Below, one piece after another: positions 23,164-34,961 of a stretch of 64,000 nt of DNA. Every line of letters begins with the position of its first letter. Position 1 is the stretch's first letter. The position numbers were made by a program, and so were the translations under genes. Source of the stretch: Paulinella micropora (lineage: Eukaryota; Cercozoa; Imbricatea; Euglyphida); contig BJOX01000086.1 of assembly GCA_009731375.1 (NCBI GenBank), positions 800,387 to 864,386 of the forward strand, written 5' to 3'. The notes beneath the pieces were generated by a model. It did not search any database. It was not told the DNA's origin and saw nothing but the letters and a program-made list of their open reading frames with translations.

Positions 23164-24309
23164 ACACTCATAATTGCAGCATCTAACAAAGAGCAACTAC
23201 AAGAGCATGCACAAACCGACACAACCAACCTTGTACGTTACTTTCATAGACATAATCTTGTACCTAACCTCACTAAGACAACATACGCGATTTTTCACAA
23301 GTTTGGACAGGACGTAAAGCTGCAGCTGGCGATCGGCGAGACAAAACTCGAACATGAGGAACAGGTCAAACTACTAGGTACAACTGTCCAAACGAACTTA
23401 TCTTTCAGAAAACATGTCCAAACAATTGCCGTCCGCCTACAACCATTTGTACAAATGTTTCGACATGTCAACCAGCTACTACCCACTCATATTCTTGTCC
23501 AACTATACTATAGCCACGTCTACTCCCTCCTAACATACAATAAATCTGTCTAGGGATCTGACACCCCAACCACCATCATCTACCCTCTCATCACCATGCA
23601 AAAAAAGATAATACGCCTCATAAGCCTAGCACCACCGAGAGCACCTACCGCACCCTTATTTGCTAAACTTAGACTTCTAACTACACCTAATATATATAAA
23701 TATCGTGTATGTATGGAGACACATTCACACATGTATCCTACTTTCACAACATTCCTCCCCCTCCACTATAACAACTTCAAACCAATCACTGCCGTAAATA
23801 CTCACAACACAAGACGCTCAAAAAAACAACTGCTATACCGTGACTCAAATAGTGCTTACTATAGCAGCATTGCTGAGACTGTGTTTAGCAAGCTACCGGA
23901 AGCGCTCCAAAGAATCAAGGAAAAGGCAGAGTTCAAATGCGCACTCCTGGACTATCTACTCTGCGAACAGCAGACAAGCTGAGATTCATTCTGCTCTCTC
24001 TCGCTCTTTTTTTTTTTTTTTCGAAACCAAACTAATGAAATATTAACTGAAGGGCACAGTTAACATTACATTCTAGTTTGGAACATCCAACATCTTTTAC
24101 TTCTCCTTTCTTTTTCTCAACCAAATTAATGAAATATTAACTGAAGGGCACGGTTAACGCTTCATCCCAGTTTGGATCTTTCCCTCTTTCTTTCTTAAAC
24201 CAAATTATTGAAATATTAACTGAAGGGCACAGTTAAAATTTCATTCTAATTTGGATCTTCCTCCTTAACTCTCTGACCATATACACATATCGTAACCATA
24301 TGTAAGATA

Positions 24310-24310
<1 letters not shown>
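23164..24310 (+). pseudogene. 5'-truncated non-LTR retrotransposon (LINE), RT C-terminal part
   Basis: One frame (23164-23982) encodes the C-terminal part of a LINE reverse transcriptase. TLIIAASNKEQLQ follows the position of the YADD box, which is lost into the GAA repeat. VKLLGTTVQTNLSFRKHV, then an in-frame TAG at 23551, then MQKKIIRLISLAPPRAPTA and IYKYRVC match the thumb and tail of Jockey/CR1-like RTs. The 3' tail has three tandem hairpins and runs into (TTA)n. LINEs reverse-transcribe their own RNA onto a nicked target, and such 5' truncation is typical. The clade is inferred from memory only. Confidence 0.85.
24027..24254 (+). repeat. Three tandem 55-nt stem-loops in the LINE 3' tail
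   Basis: Copies at 24027-24081, 24121-24175 and 24200-24254 are each exactly 55 nt. Each has an outer stem CCAAAYTA/TARTTTGG, a middle ATGAAAT/ATTTCAT-like pairing and an inner stem TTAACTG/CAGTTAA closing the loop AAGGGCA. Copy 1 has C with G where copy 3 has T with A in the outer stem, and copy 2 has G-T pairs there and in the inner stem, so pairing is kept while bases change. LINE RTs often recognise a 3' hairpin of their RNA. Confidence 0.85.
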
Positions 24311-24382
<72 letters not shown>

Positions 24383-24410
24383 GTTATTATTATTGTTATT
24401 ATTATTAACA
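24311..24410. repeat. (TTA)n between LINE and SINE
   Basis: About 33 units. It is both the 3' tail of the LINE and the left flank of the headless SINE copy. Confidence 0.95.
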
Positions 24411-24575
24411 CACCGGTCCGTCTGGAAGTGTTGGAACTGCCTTTGCGGGGGTGTCATTAGAGCTTATCGTCAATTCTTCGTACTCCCCTCACGGGTGAGA
24501 CGATGGAGGCGCATGTGCAGAAATGCATCAGCCATTGACAGAGAAGCACTATTGTTATTATTATTATTATTATCT
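24411..24575 (+). mobile_element. SINE copy 3, 5'-truncated (no tRNA head)
   Basis: Matches the body of the SINEs at 1-560 from GGTCCGTCTGGAAG to GAGAAGCAC, followed by a TTA-rich tail. Loss of the head is typical of incomplete reverse transcription. Confidence 0.9.
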
Positions 24576-24717
24576 ACTTTAATATATTACAACGCTACTT
24601 TAATAATATTAATATTATAAGGGTCACCGTCTTAGTTAAATCAATGGCCTGCGGGCTAACGATTTGTATGAATGACCAGAGGTCACTTGTAAAAGTAACT
24701 TCATTAAATCAAAGGCA

Positions 24718-24903
24718 AAGGCAAAGAAGAAGAAGAAGAAGAAGAAGAAGAAGAAGAAGAAAAGAAGAAGAAAAGAAGAAGAAAAAGAAGAAGAAGAAGA
24801 AGAAGAAGAAGAAGAAGAAGAAGAAGAAGAAGAAGAAGAAGAAGAAGAAGAAGAAGAAGAAGAAGAAGAAGAAGAAGAAGAAGAAGGAAGAAGAAGAAGA
24901 AGT
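24718..24903. repeat. (GAA)n microsatellite
   Basis: About 60 GAA units with a few AAAG and GGAA interruptions. Confidence 0.95.
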
Positions 24904-25674
24904 CTTGCAGTGAGGAGAGGAGCAACCAGATATCGAAGCCTCGAATCATAATGTATAATGTCCAGGACATTTTTGGTTGCTTGAGAAGTAACTGGATGGA
25001 AGCTCCAACAGAAAATGAAGCAGAGCAGAAACTGCATTTCACCTCATAAACTATCCGATGAAATGAGCGCCTGGACAAAAATTGATTTGAAAAAAAAAAA
25101 TACTTGCTAGTCACTCTAGCAGACTGCTAAGGGACACAAAGCCATTTCGCCCCGCGCGGTTACTTTACCGTTTCCGATAAATGTATCACGGCTGAGCGTG
25201 CTCCTTGCCGAGATTCCCGAAGGCCCCCGGCAGAGCCTTTTTTGCGCTCCAGTCAGTGCAGACAATCGGGTGTCTTGGGTTTGTTTCTTTGTTTGTTAGA
25301 GTTTTTTTTTTTTTTTTTTTTTGTTTTCTTTCTTTTCATCATTTTCTTTACTGAAATTACATAGTATTAGTAATGTAATAAGACTAGTGTAAGCACAAAG
25401 CAGTCAAACTAACCACATCTCAAAAATACCAATAAACTAAACGGCAGAAAAGAACACAAAGGCAAGCACCCGACGAAAGCCTGAAAGTACTTCTGAGCAA
25501 GTGAGTCAAAAACACCGAAAGCACGAGAAAACCCCGGCCGAAGGCAGAGCTAAGGGGTCCGTCAGACACCCTTGGTAGCCCACACTCAGAACCGGTGTCG
25601 GAGTCATCACTAGCATCATAACAACTCCAGTGCCCAGCGGTCTCCATTAGTCCGGATTCTATGTAATCCAGTCT
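24904..25674. other. Unassigned spacer upstream of DGAT1
   Basis: Non-repetitive except for a poly-T tract (25300-25321). A minus-strand frame near 25420-25645 opens with ATG and an acidic Ser/Asp stretch, but I cannot support it as a gene. No element ends are seen. Confidence 0.5.
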
Positions 25675-25915
25675 TTTCCTTCCTTTCTTTTCTTTCTTTT
25701 CTTTCTTTTCTTTCTTTTCTTTCTTTTCTTTCTTTTCTTTCTTTTCTTTCTTTTCTTTTTTTTCTTTCTTTTCTTTCTTTCCTTTCCTCTCCTCTTCTCC
25801 TCTCCTTCCTCTCTCCTTACCTTTCCTTTCCTTTTCTTTTCTTTCCTTTCCTTTCCTTTCCTCTCCTCTCCTTTCCTTTCCTCCTTTCCTTTCCTTTTCT
25901 TTCCTTTCCTTCTTT

Positions 25916-25949
<34 letters not shown>

Positions 25950-26232
25950 TTCCTTCCTTCCTTCCTTGCTTGCTTGCTTCCTTACTTGCTTTCTTCCTTC
26001 CTTGCTTCCTTCCTTGCTTGCTTCTTTCCTTGCTTGTTTCCTTCTTTCCTTCCCTCCCTTCCCTTCCCTCCCTTCCCTTCCTACCTCCCTTCACCTCCTC
26101 CCTTCCTCCCTCCCTCCCTTCCTCCCTCCTCCCTCCCTTCCTTCCTTCCTTCCTTCCTTCCTCCTTCCTTCTTTCCTTCCTTCCTTCCTTCCTTCCTTTC
26201 TTCCTTTCTTCCTTTCTTCCTGCTTGCTTCGC
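25675..26232. repeat. Polypyrimidine repeat (TTTCT, TTCC, CCCT)
   Basis: A 550-bp pyrimidine tract on the plus strand: (TTTCT)n then (TTCC)n and variants, ending about 170 bp before the DGAT1 start codon. Confidence 0.95.
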
Positions 26233-26405
26233 CTCGGTGTCTGTGACCTTCCAACAAGAGAAGCATGCGTTCCTGTTTTTAGATGCCAGTGTATCTATTC
26301 GAATAATCATATCATATCTGTTTGTTTGGCTCTGAACCGTGGATTCTGTGTGTACACGGTTTGTTGGCGTTGTTGCATACTTAGATTTTCTGTGAGTTGC
26401 GACCT

Positions 26406-28339
26406 ATGTCGGCGGCGAAAAGGTTTCCCTTCTTTTCCTTCCTTTTCTTTTTTCTTGTCTTTTCTTGTCTTTTTTTTTCTTTCTTCTCTTTTCTTTTTTT
26501 GTTTCTTTTCTCTTTTCTTTTCTCTTTTCTTTTCTCTTTTCTTTTCTCTCTTTTCTCTTTTCTTTTCTCTTTTCTTTTCTCTTTTCTTTTCTCTTTTCTT
26601 TTTTCTTTTCTCTTTTCTCTTTTCTTTTCTTTTCTTTTTCTCTTTTTTTTCTTTTTTTCTTCTTTTTTTCCTTTTTTCTTTTCTATTTATCTTTTCTTTT
26701 TTCTTTTCTTTTTTCTTTTCTTTTTTCTTTTCTTTTTTCTTGTGTTTTTTTCTTTTGTCAACGCAATTATTTTTCTGGGTTGCAGAAAAAGTACAAAGCA
26801 GGGCGAAGAAGGTCCGCCGCTGAAGCGACAGGAGTTGGAGTCGCTGAAGAAGGAGTTGGAGCCCGCGAGTCCACTGGTTGAGCCAAAGTCAGTAGTGCAG
26901 GCAGAAGCTTCCGAGGGAACCTCGGCAAGAGGCGCAGCCAAATTCGCCCAGCTTCCAGCCGCCTATGGTTTTGATCTTGCAGAAATGCATTCACTCATGC
27001 ATGGAAAATATTTGCTCTTGTTTTCAGACGTTCACGTAAAGGCTAGGCCATCCCTGCTCTCCTCGACAGCTGTCCGCTCTCCTCCACTTCGATTAATTGT
27101 CCCTTGTCTTTATTCGGACATTTCCTCCTCTCTGTGTGTAGAAAGACGTCGATTTCAGGGGTTTTTACAACCTTGCCGGCATTTTTATGGTATTACTCAT
27201 GTGAGTGGGCCGAGCAGAGTGGCTTTTGCTTTAGGTTGTGTTGAATCTTCGCTTGGTGGTCGAGAACATACTGAAATATGGTGTAGAAACACATGTTATA
27301 CCTGTAGCCATATATGATCAAACATGTCTTCAGGCTGGTTGGTCGGCAAGGTAGATGTATTGATCGGTGAGCCTTGGAGAACGTGGCCTTGCCTAATTAG
27401 CTCTGTAGGTCTGTCAGCCTAATACTGAAACGATATGCATGTCGTAATGTACCGAAGAACCCACCTTTGTGCTTGCGTTTGTGTTTGCATCTGCAATGGG
27501 TTCTGTAGTCATTCCGATGATGCACCCGTTCATCGCATACTTGATCGAGCTCAGCGCCTGCAAATTTCATCTCTCACGCGCCTTGGTATATTTCATCTTC
27601 ACGTCTGTGTGGAAGTTATTTGCATTTTCTAGGTTGCATACGTACACACGGCCCATTTGTTGTCCATGTTCATTTGGCCTACGCTGCTGATCCATACATC
27701 AGATTCTGGCATCGGTCCGCCCTGCGACTCATTTATTGCCAGCTTACTGCTTCGGCTCTGTCGTAGGTGCTGGATTTGTGTGCCTCATCTCCTGTCTGCT
27801 GACGTTCTTCAAGCTCGGTTCTCATGCACATGTGTGCAATCACCTGCGAAAGACCGATCAAGGTCCCTACGAACCTGTTCATCCTAAATGTTGGTCGTTT
27901 TCTTGTGATTATCATTGTTGTGCTGAATGTTTTCTGGCTAGAGCTGAATGCAGAAGGGCAGCCTGTGCCAAAAGGCAAGCCTTACTACCCGTCTCTAGCG
28001 CGTAACTCCACTCTCATCCACTTGAGGCATATAGAGGGGGCAATGCGTGTCCACTTCCAGCCTCTGCTCCTTCTGCTTTCGCTTTGTCAAACCACTCGCA
28101 CAAGATCTGAAGCATAACAGAGAATCAAACGAGGATTGGATATTTTGGACTCTTCTCGATATGTCTTCATGTACACGTGTGTTTATTTTTGTTTATGCGT
28201 AATTACTAAGTAGAAAATACAAAAAATGTGCATTCGAATCTGTATGTAAATGCATCGATATGTATGCAGATTGTACATATAAAAACGTGTGCATATGCGT
28301 AAACATATACATACACATATAGACATACATACACATGTA

Positions 28340-28388
<49 letters not shown>

Positions 28389-28443
28389 GTGCATGTGTCT
28401 GTGTCTGTGTCTGTGTCTGTGTCTGTGTCTGTGTGTATGTGTC

Positions 28444-28474
<31 letters not shown>

Positions 28475-28589
28475 GTGCATGTGCATGTGCATGTGCATGT
28501 GTGCATGTGTGCATGTGCATGTGCATGCATGTGCATGTGCATGTGCATGTGCACGTGCACGTGCATGTGCATGTGCATGTGCATGTGTA

Positions 28590-28620
<31 letters not shown>

Positions 28621-29963
28621 CACAAGCAATAACCAAATACATTCCTGTACATGGGTTCCTGTTGGAACAGACCTGTATTCTTTTTGGTTGAGCAGATCTG
28701 TATTTCTTTATCGCCGCTCCTACTCTGGTAAACAGTCTTTTTTTGTATTTGCACAAGACGAACTGTTTGAGTATCTGGCCGTGAGCTTGACATGCTTGTT
28801 CTGGTATCTTGAATATGACTGTTGTGCTAGTGCTTCCAGCTCCAGTATCCCCGGACGGAACGCATACGCAAGAAGTTTGTCATGCGCCGAATTGCCGAGA
28901 TTATCTTCTGTTCAGTACGTTTTTGTTTGTCCACGCGTTCCCTCTAGATTTGTATGATCCTCATCCCATGCTATGTAGAGTCTGATTACGTTCATCGCAC
29001 AACAGTGGGTGCTGCCGACACTGCAGAACTCCATACCGCTTATCGAAGCTGGTCCTCACCTGTCCTCCCCAATCTTGCTCTTCTCTGTGTGTCTTTGTTT
29101 CTTTCCCTTTCTTCTTTTATCATGATTTGCATGCCTCAAACACAACATCCTTAGATTAGGGGCATCGCGTTTCCATGCACTCTCCTCCGTCAACCACGCC
29201 TCTTTCTATTTTGTCTCTTTGTTTTCTTCGAGTTGGCACTTATTGATCCTCCCCTCCTCGGCTATCACTATGCATTTTCCTTTTTGATCCTCTAGCCTTT
29301 TCCTCTTCCCTCCCTTGGCCCTTCGTGAGCCGGTTGACGTCGCCCGATTTCGGGATATTTTTAGGCAGTAGTCCTTTTCCCGAAATGTAGAACGACAGTC
29401 CATATTATGGAATGCAATTGGCATGAATTTCAAACTGCCAGATTCGGAAATCGGCCTTTCCTTTGCATTTCCACATCATGTTCGTTCCGACCCAATAAAC
29501 GCGACAATGTGTGCTGCACTCTTTCAACTTTGTTCCGCTGTAGCTTGACTTCGTTCGGCGTAGTTCATGTTTTCAAGATACTGCTTTCTATTGTTGCAGG
29601 AGACTTTTTTCATTTATTCGAGCGCATTCTCAAGCTTTCTGTCCCTAACGCTTGTATATGGTTGTCTTTCCTCTGCTATCGCATCTTGACTGCAAAAGCC
29701 TTTCTTTTTATGTCGTCGGACGTCGATTATTCCGCTTTGTGCTGACATAGGCTGCTGTCCTTTTACGTGATATTTCATTCAACCCTCAATTTATGTGCGG
29801 AGCTGCTGAGGTTTGCAGACCGTGAGGTAACCATCCCCCCTCCATGCCCCTTCCACACACTCGTCGCTACTTTTTCTACTTCGTTTCTGTCTGTCTGTCT
29901 CTCTCTCTCTCTATCTAGCTATCTCTCTCTCTATCTATCTCTCTCTATCTCTCTCTCTCTATC

Positions 29964-30014
<51 letters not shown>

Positions 30015-31025
30015 ATATCTCTCTCTGTTTTAATCTAATTTGTACGTGTACATATTATCGCACGGACTTATGTTTTCCTTTTCCGGGCGCTCCTTTTTGG
30101 GTCAAGATGGATCATCCCGCACATGGATTCGATTCTTTAGTTTCGTCAAAATTTTTGTTTTAGATTTCTTGTATTTCCATCTCTCGTGGTAGTCTAAAGT
30201 TCGTGTTTGACAATGCAGCCATGCACAACAAATTAATGAAGCTTTCCTAAATGAATAGCGTGCTTTCCTCACAATGTTACAGCTATTTATGATGCCTCAC
30301 AGTGTTTGATCTGTTTGTGATGCAGTTTTACAAGGACTGGTGGAATTCTCCCAAGTACGACCTTTGCTATCTTTTCTTTCTTTCCCTTCCTCGCATCTTC
30401 CGTAACATGCTCCTTGTTCCAAATGAAAACGAATGCGTGCAGTCTGGGGACTTTCTGGCGCTGGTGGAACCTTCCCGTCCACAACTGGGTCACGATTTCT
30501 TTCTGATCCTCGCTGATTGCTAATTTATGTCTGACAATCTGACAGGCTTTTTTAACACATACAATATTTGTAGTTTGTGAGGCATTTTTACGCTCCAGCC
30601 ATTCGGCACGGCTGGACACCCCTGCAAGCGCAACTTTTTGTCTTCTTTGTGTCTGCATTGCTGCACGAGGTAACGTCGTTCCAGATTTTTTGTATGCAAG
30701 ATGTCAAGAATGTTTAAAAATTGCCACCTCTAATTGGAAATCGACGTCAACTTTGCGTACGTTGGTCCAGGTGATTGTGAGCGTGCCCTGCCACACGTTC
30801 CGTTTGTACGTGTTCGTTGCTATGTTATCCCAAGCCCCACTGGCAAGTATCACTGCCATGATGCGGAAAGACGGCGTGTGGTCTCCTTCACTCAATCTCA
30901 AGCATGTACATGGCTGCGTTGTTGCGTTGGTAATTGATAGGGGTAATGTTATTTTCTGGTGCGTGTTTTTGGCATTCGGGCAACCTTCGCTCATCCTTAT
31001 CTACGCCTATGACGTCGTCCTGTAA
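26406..31025 (+). CDS. DGAT1: Diacylglycerol O-acyltransferase 1 (MBOAT family)
   Basis: Transfers an acyl group from acyl-CoA to diacylglycerol, the last step of triacylglycerol synthesis, in the ER membrane. Exons: 26406-26422, 26786-26967, 27028-27071, 27142-27189, 27235-27280, 27334-27366, 27458-27585, 27633-27714, 27743-27862, 27942-28001, 28693 (or 28696)-28727, 28831-28914, 28979-29051, 29600-29660, 29751-29826, 30326-30354, 30443-30488, 30574-30669, 30771-30880, 30941-31025. Phases fit throughout, giving 484 residues against about 490 for animal DGAT1. Signatures: SLLSSTA, LRLVVENILKYG, AAPTLCFQLQYPRTERIRKK, QQWVLPTLQNS, ERILKLSVPN, CAELLRFADRE, FYKDWWNSP, FWRWWNLPVHNW, FVRHFYAPAI, FFVSALLHE (the catalytic His by recalled family alignment) and AFGQP. 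The family's usual HDYY near the C terminus is AYDV here. Exons 6, 7 and 11 have the least certain edges. No frame break is seen, so the gene looks functional. Confidence 0.94.
26440..26757. repeat. (TTTTC)n tract filling DGAT1 intron 1
   Basis: About 300 bp of CTTTT/CTTTTT repeats between the 17-base coding part of exon 1 and exon 2. It doubles as an extreme polypyrimidine tract before the acceptor at 26785. Confidence 0.95.
28319..28620. repeat. (TGTATG)/(TGCATG)n in DGAT1 intron 10
   Basis: Compound purine-pyrimidine alternating repeat (GTGTAT, GTGTCT, GTGCAT, GCACGT), about 300 bp, inside the 0.69-kb intron. Confidence 0.95.
29895..30025. repeat. (TCTA)/(TCTC)n in DGAT1 intron 15
   Basis: CTCTAT and CTAT repeats inside the intron between the exons ending 29826 and starting 30326. 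Confidence 0.95.
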
Positions 31026-31084
31026 GTTTCCTGAAACATGACGTCAAGAAGTGACTTATAACTTGCATGTATTGCGTGGAATCA

Positions 31085-31208
31085 TAGATACAGACGTAAC
31101 AGATACATACATACACATACTACGTATACACATACATACATACATACATACATACATACAGACAGACAGACAGACATATATACAAACATACATACATACA
31201 TACATGCA

Positions 31209-31240
<32 letters not shown>

Positions 31241-31508
31241 CACATACACACACATGCATACGTACATAACATAGCATAACATAAACTAACGTAACGTAAC
31301 GTAACGTAACGTAACATAACATAAGGTAACGTAAGGTAACGTAACGTAACCATTACGTTACGTTACGTTACGTTACGTTACGTTATGTTACGTTATGTTA
31401 CGTTACGTTACGTAGCGTAACGTAACATACCATAACATACCATAACATACAATAACATACATACATACATACATACATACATACATACACATACATACAT
31501 ACATACAT

Positions 31509-31575
<67 letters not shown>

Positions 31576-32671
31576 CATACATACGTACGTACGTGTGTAC
31601 GTACGTGACGTACGTACACGTACGTACACAGACACACAGACAGACAGACATACATACGTACGTACGTACATACGTACGTAGGTACGTACGTGCACATACG
31701 TACATACGTATGTACGTATATGTACGTATATGTACGTATATGTACGTACGTACGTACGTACGTATGTGCGTGCGTGCGTGCATATGCATGCATGCATGCA
31801 TACATACATACATGCACACATGCACATGCACACCTGCACACATACATACATACATACATACATACATACATACATACATACGTACGTACATACGTACGTA
31901 CGTACGTAACGTACGTAACGTACGTGTACGTACGTACGTGTACGTACGTACATACATACATACATACGTACGTACGTACATACGTACATACAAACAAACA
32001 TACAAACATGCATAGATACATGCATGCAGCATATACATACATGCATACATGCATGAATTGCATCATTGCATTGCATTGCATTGCGGTATGTGTGTATGTA
32101 AGTATGTATGTATGCATGTATGTATGTATGTATGCATGTATGTATGTATGTATGTATGTATGTATGTATGTATGTATGCATATGTGTATGTAAGTATGCA
32201 TGCACATGTGCATGCATCAGCATGCATGTGCATGCATGTGCATGCAATGCAATCCAATCCAATGCAATATCGATTCAATGCAATGCCATGCAATACAATA
32301 CAATACAATACAATACAATACATTGCAATACAACACAATTCAATGCAATTCAATTCAATGCTATGCAAACATACCAAAATACATACATACATACATACAT
32401 ACATACATACATACATACATGTATGCATGCATGCATACATACATCCATACATACATCCATACATACATCCATACATACGTACATGCATACGTACGTACAT
32501 ACGTACATACATACATACATACATACATACATACATACGTACATGTATAAATGCATACATACATACATACATACATACATACATACATTACAGACATAGA
32601 ACACAGACATAGATTACATACATACATTACATACAATACATATAACATACATACATACATTCATACATACA

Positions 32672-32702
<31 letters not shown>

Positions 32703-33012
32703 CCATACATAGATACGTACATACATACACAGATATATAGATACGTACATACATACACAGATACATACAGACGTACATACATACATACATAAATACATGC
32801 ATACATACATACATACATACATACATACATACATACATACATGCATACATACATACATACATACATACACACATACATACGTACGTACGAACGTACATAC
32901 GTACATACATACATATTACATACATACATACATACATACATACAACATACTACGTACATACATACATGCATACATACATACATACATACATACACATACA
33001 TACACACATAAA
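31085..33012. repeat. Two-kb microsatellite island, mainly (CATA)n
   Basis: CATA/TACA arrays on both strands are interspersed with CGTA, TGCA, CAATA, CATTG and GTAAC arrays. All long frames here encode repeated Tyr/Cys/Met/Val or His/Thr/Ile and are artefacts of the repeat. Confidence 0.97.
31289..31426. repeat. Inverted pentamer array (GTAAC)n-(GTTAC)n
   Basis: GTAAC-type units run to about 31350 and then flip to GTTAC-type units up to about 31420, with a few CATAAC/GTTATG variants. The two halves are complementary and could form a long hairpin or cruciform. Confidence 0.85.
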
Positions 33013-33055
33013 TTATGATACACGTAGATGTAAGCAGTGTCCCATTTGCTTGCAG

Positions 33056-33207
33056 GTACGAGAAACGGCTCGCAAGTAGTCCTTCGTGAAAAAACAAGTT
33101 TGGCATCATGTGAGGACATGATTTTTACGACGCCAATCGACCCGCCACTTAGCAAGATGTGTGAAGGGTCAATTTTCTTCACACCTGCTGTTGGCAGCGT
33201 ATTGTGT
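33056..33207 (+). CDS. Candidate internal exon of an unrecognised gene
   Basis: A non-repetitive block sits between a strong acceptor (GCTTGCAG) and an ideal donor (GTAAGT). One phase stays open (RNGSQVVLREKTSLASCEDM and on). No partner exon was found and the product is unknown. Sequence from 33208 to 33564 shows no further gene. Confidence 0.3.
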
Positions 33208-33564
33208 AAGTTATGTGTTGCTGCATTATTCGTTATGTCAAATAACACAGCGATGTAAGTGTGTCATCGTCTCTCGTTGTGTGTAATCCGAGGTCTAGAA
33301 TAAGATTAGTAACCAAACACATGAGCCCGAGCTAGCGGACGGGCCAACGAGGTGAATGAAGTTTTTCTGTGAGCTTCTCTGTTGTTTCAGGGTTTCTAGT
33401 ATGTTATATGCCCGGCCTCCTCCTGTGTTTGCTGTGTGTTTGAAAGTATCTTCACACTTCGCACGGAACCATCAAACGTGGGATGTTGGTCGTTTTCAAG
33501 ATTCTCAGTAAAAGTTTTGGGCCGAACATCTCAGACGATAAGTTGATAGTGTTGTATTAATATA

Positions 33565-33700
33565 TTGCTTACGACATTCAAGACAAAAAAAATAATGAGT
33601 TTTTCATTTTTGAGTCAGTTTTTCGGTTTTCGTTAAATCTGTTTTCATGTATTTTTTCAGTTTTGAATGAAATTTTCAATTTTGTTTGGAACTTCAAGAC
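33565..33700 (+). repeat. One end of a TA-flanked transposon or MITE
   Basis: TTGCTTACGACATTCAAGAC follows a TA and matches, apart from two or three bases, the terminal repeat of the MITEs at 43378 and 44052 and especially the older end at 43796. It lies about 165 bp beyond the 3' end of the transposase gene at 33867 and could be that element's terminus. No matching opposite end is seen. Confidence 0.6.
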
Positions 33701-34951
33701 GGTTGTTAACTTAATATTATTAATAATTTATTAATGAAAAACTTAATTTAGTTATTAATACTACTAATTAACATTAAAAACATAGAGGATGAGCCAATAT
33801 AATATTAATATGAGTTAGCAATCAGATGATTTGATATTTAATATCAGGAGGCGAGTCACGCCTCAGTTATGGAATACAATGTTCGTACTGAGCAGCTACT
33901 GATTCTAAACTGGTTGCGTTTGCAAAGCCTCTGTATATCTCCGCTAAAAAAGTTCCGTTGCCTCTGTGTGCTCGCATAAATTGCTTTACATTAGCAAACA
34001 CTAACTCACACGGATTAAATTCAGGAGAGTACGCAGGCAGAAATACCAAGCTGATGCCGAGTGCTGGCAGAAGAGCACGCAACAGCGGTCTGATTGCATT
34101 TGCGTAATGAATCTAAGCGTTATCGAGAACAAGGAAATCTCCCGCTGTTAAAAGATTGTTTGCAATACCATCCAACAAGCTGTTCAAAAAGTCCATACTA
34201 TTATTACTACACAACCTGACTGACAGCAGAGCGCCACCGCGTGGATGGACCAGGGAGGTAAGATAGGTGACACTGTAGGTGACCGTGGCATCGACATGCT
34301 CAGACATGTCCCTTCCCAGCACTACTCGTGTTCCCCGTGCTGACCTACAATTCCGTCGACGATATAAGTCATAATTGCGGAATGCCTCGTCCAGAAACTT
34401 GAGACGTGCGGGATCGACTCCCGACACCCAATCTACATATCCAAACATCATACTACGAAGAAGGTTCCGTTGAACTGTATATTTCAGCGGTGACGTAACA
34501 GAGGCAACTTTAAGTGAATAATTTAGAACATCCTTTCGGATGCGCTCGATTCTCTTGACCGCTGCACCAGCGCTCCCGTCGTCCAGCCAAGACCATCCCA
34601 GCTCGTACTTCAACAGGCGCACCACCGCAATGTCTTGAAGATTGGGATCTGCATGCCAATATGACATATAATAATACATACTGTACATACTATCACGTGA
34701 CATACTCTAATACATACATACATACATACATACATACATACACGTTGTTACCTGCTTCCCACAGGAGAAAAACAGTCCACTCCAAGGCGATTTGAGCATC
34801 CGGAGAGAGCGTTTGGTAACGATGACCACCATGGAGGCCTGCCCACTAACCATTTCAACAAAAAAGCTTAAAATATCAAAGCCTTAATCTAGAGATAAAT
34901 TTTCAAATTACACATGGTTATAACCCTGCTACTTGCCTCCCCCCCCCCCCC

Positions 34952-34961
34952 NNNNNNNNNN
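34952..34961. other. Assembly gap (10 N)
   Basis: A short gap after a poly-C run, at the edge of the (GTA)n repeat, inside an intron of the transposase gene. Confidence 1.

Noticed and set aside
24644-25114. Poly-Lys, poly-Leu and poly-Ser frames near the GAA repeat
   Set aside because: Pure simple-repeat translation with no flanking coding signal.
25420-25645. Minus-strand ATG frame with an acidic Ser/Asp start (METAGHWSCYD)
   Set aside because: It runs into a frame of no recognisable content and upstream is simple repeat; no splice partner found.
31085-33012. Long frames on both strands encoding Cys-Met-Tyr-Val or His-Thr-Tyr-Ile repeats
   Set aside because: They are translations of (CATA)n and related microsatellites; the same applies to 44850-47205, 28200-28690 and 34962-35370.
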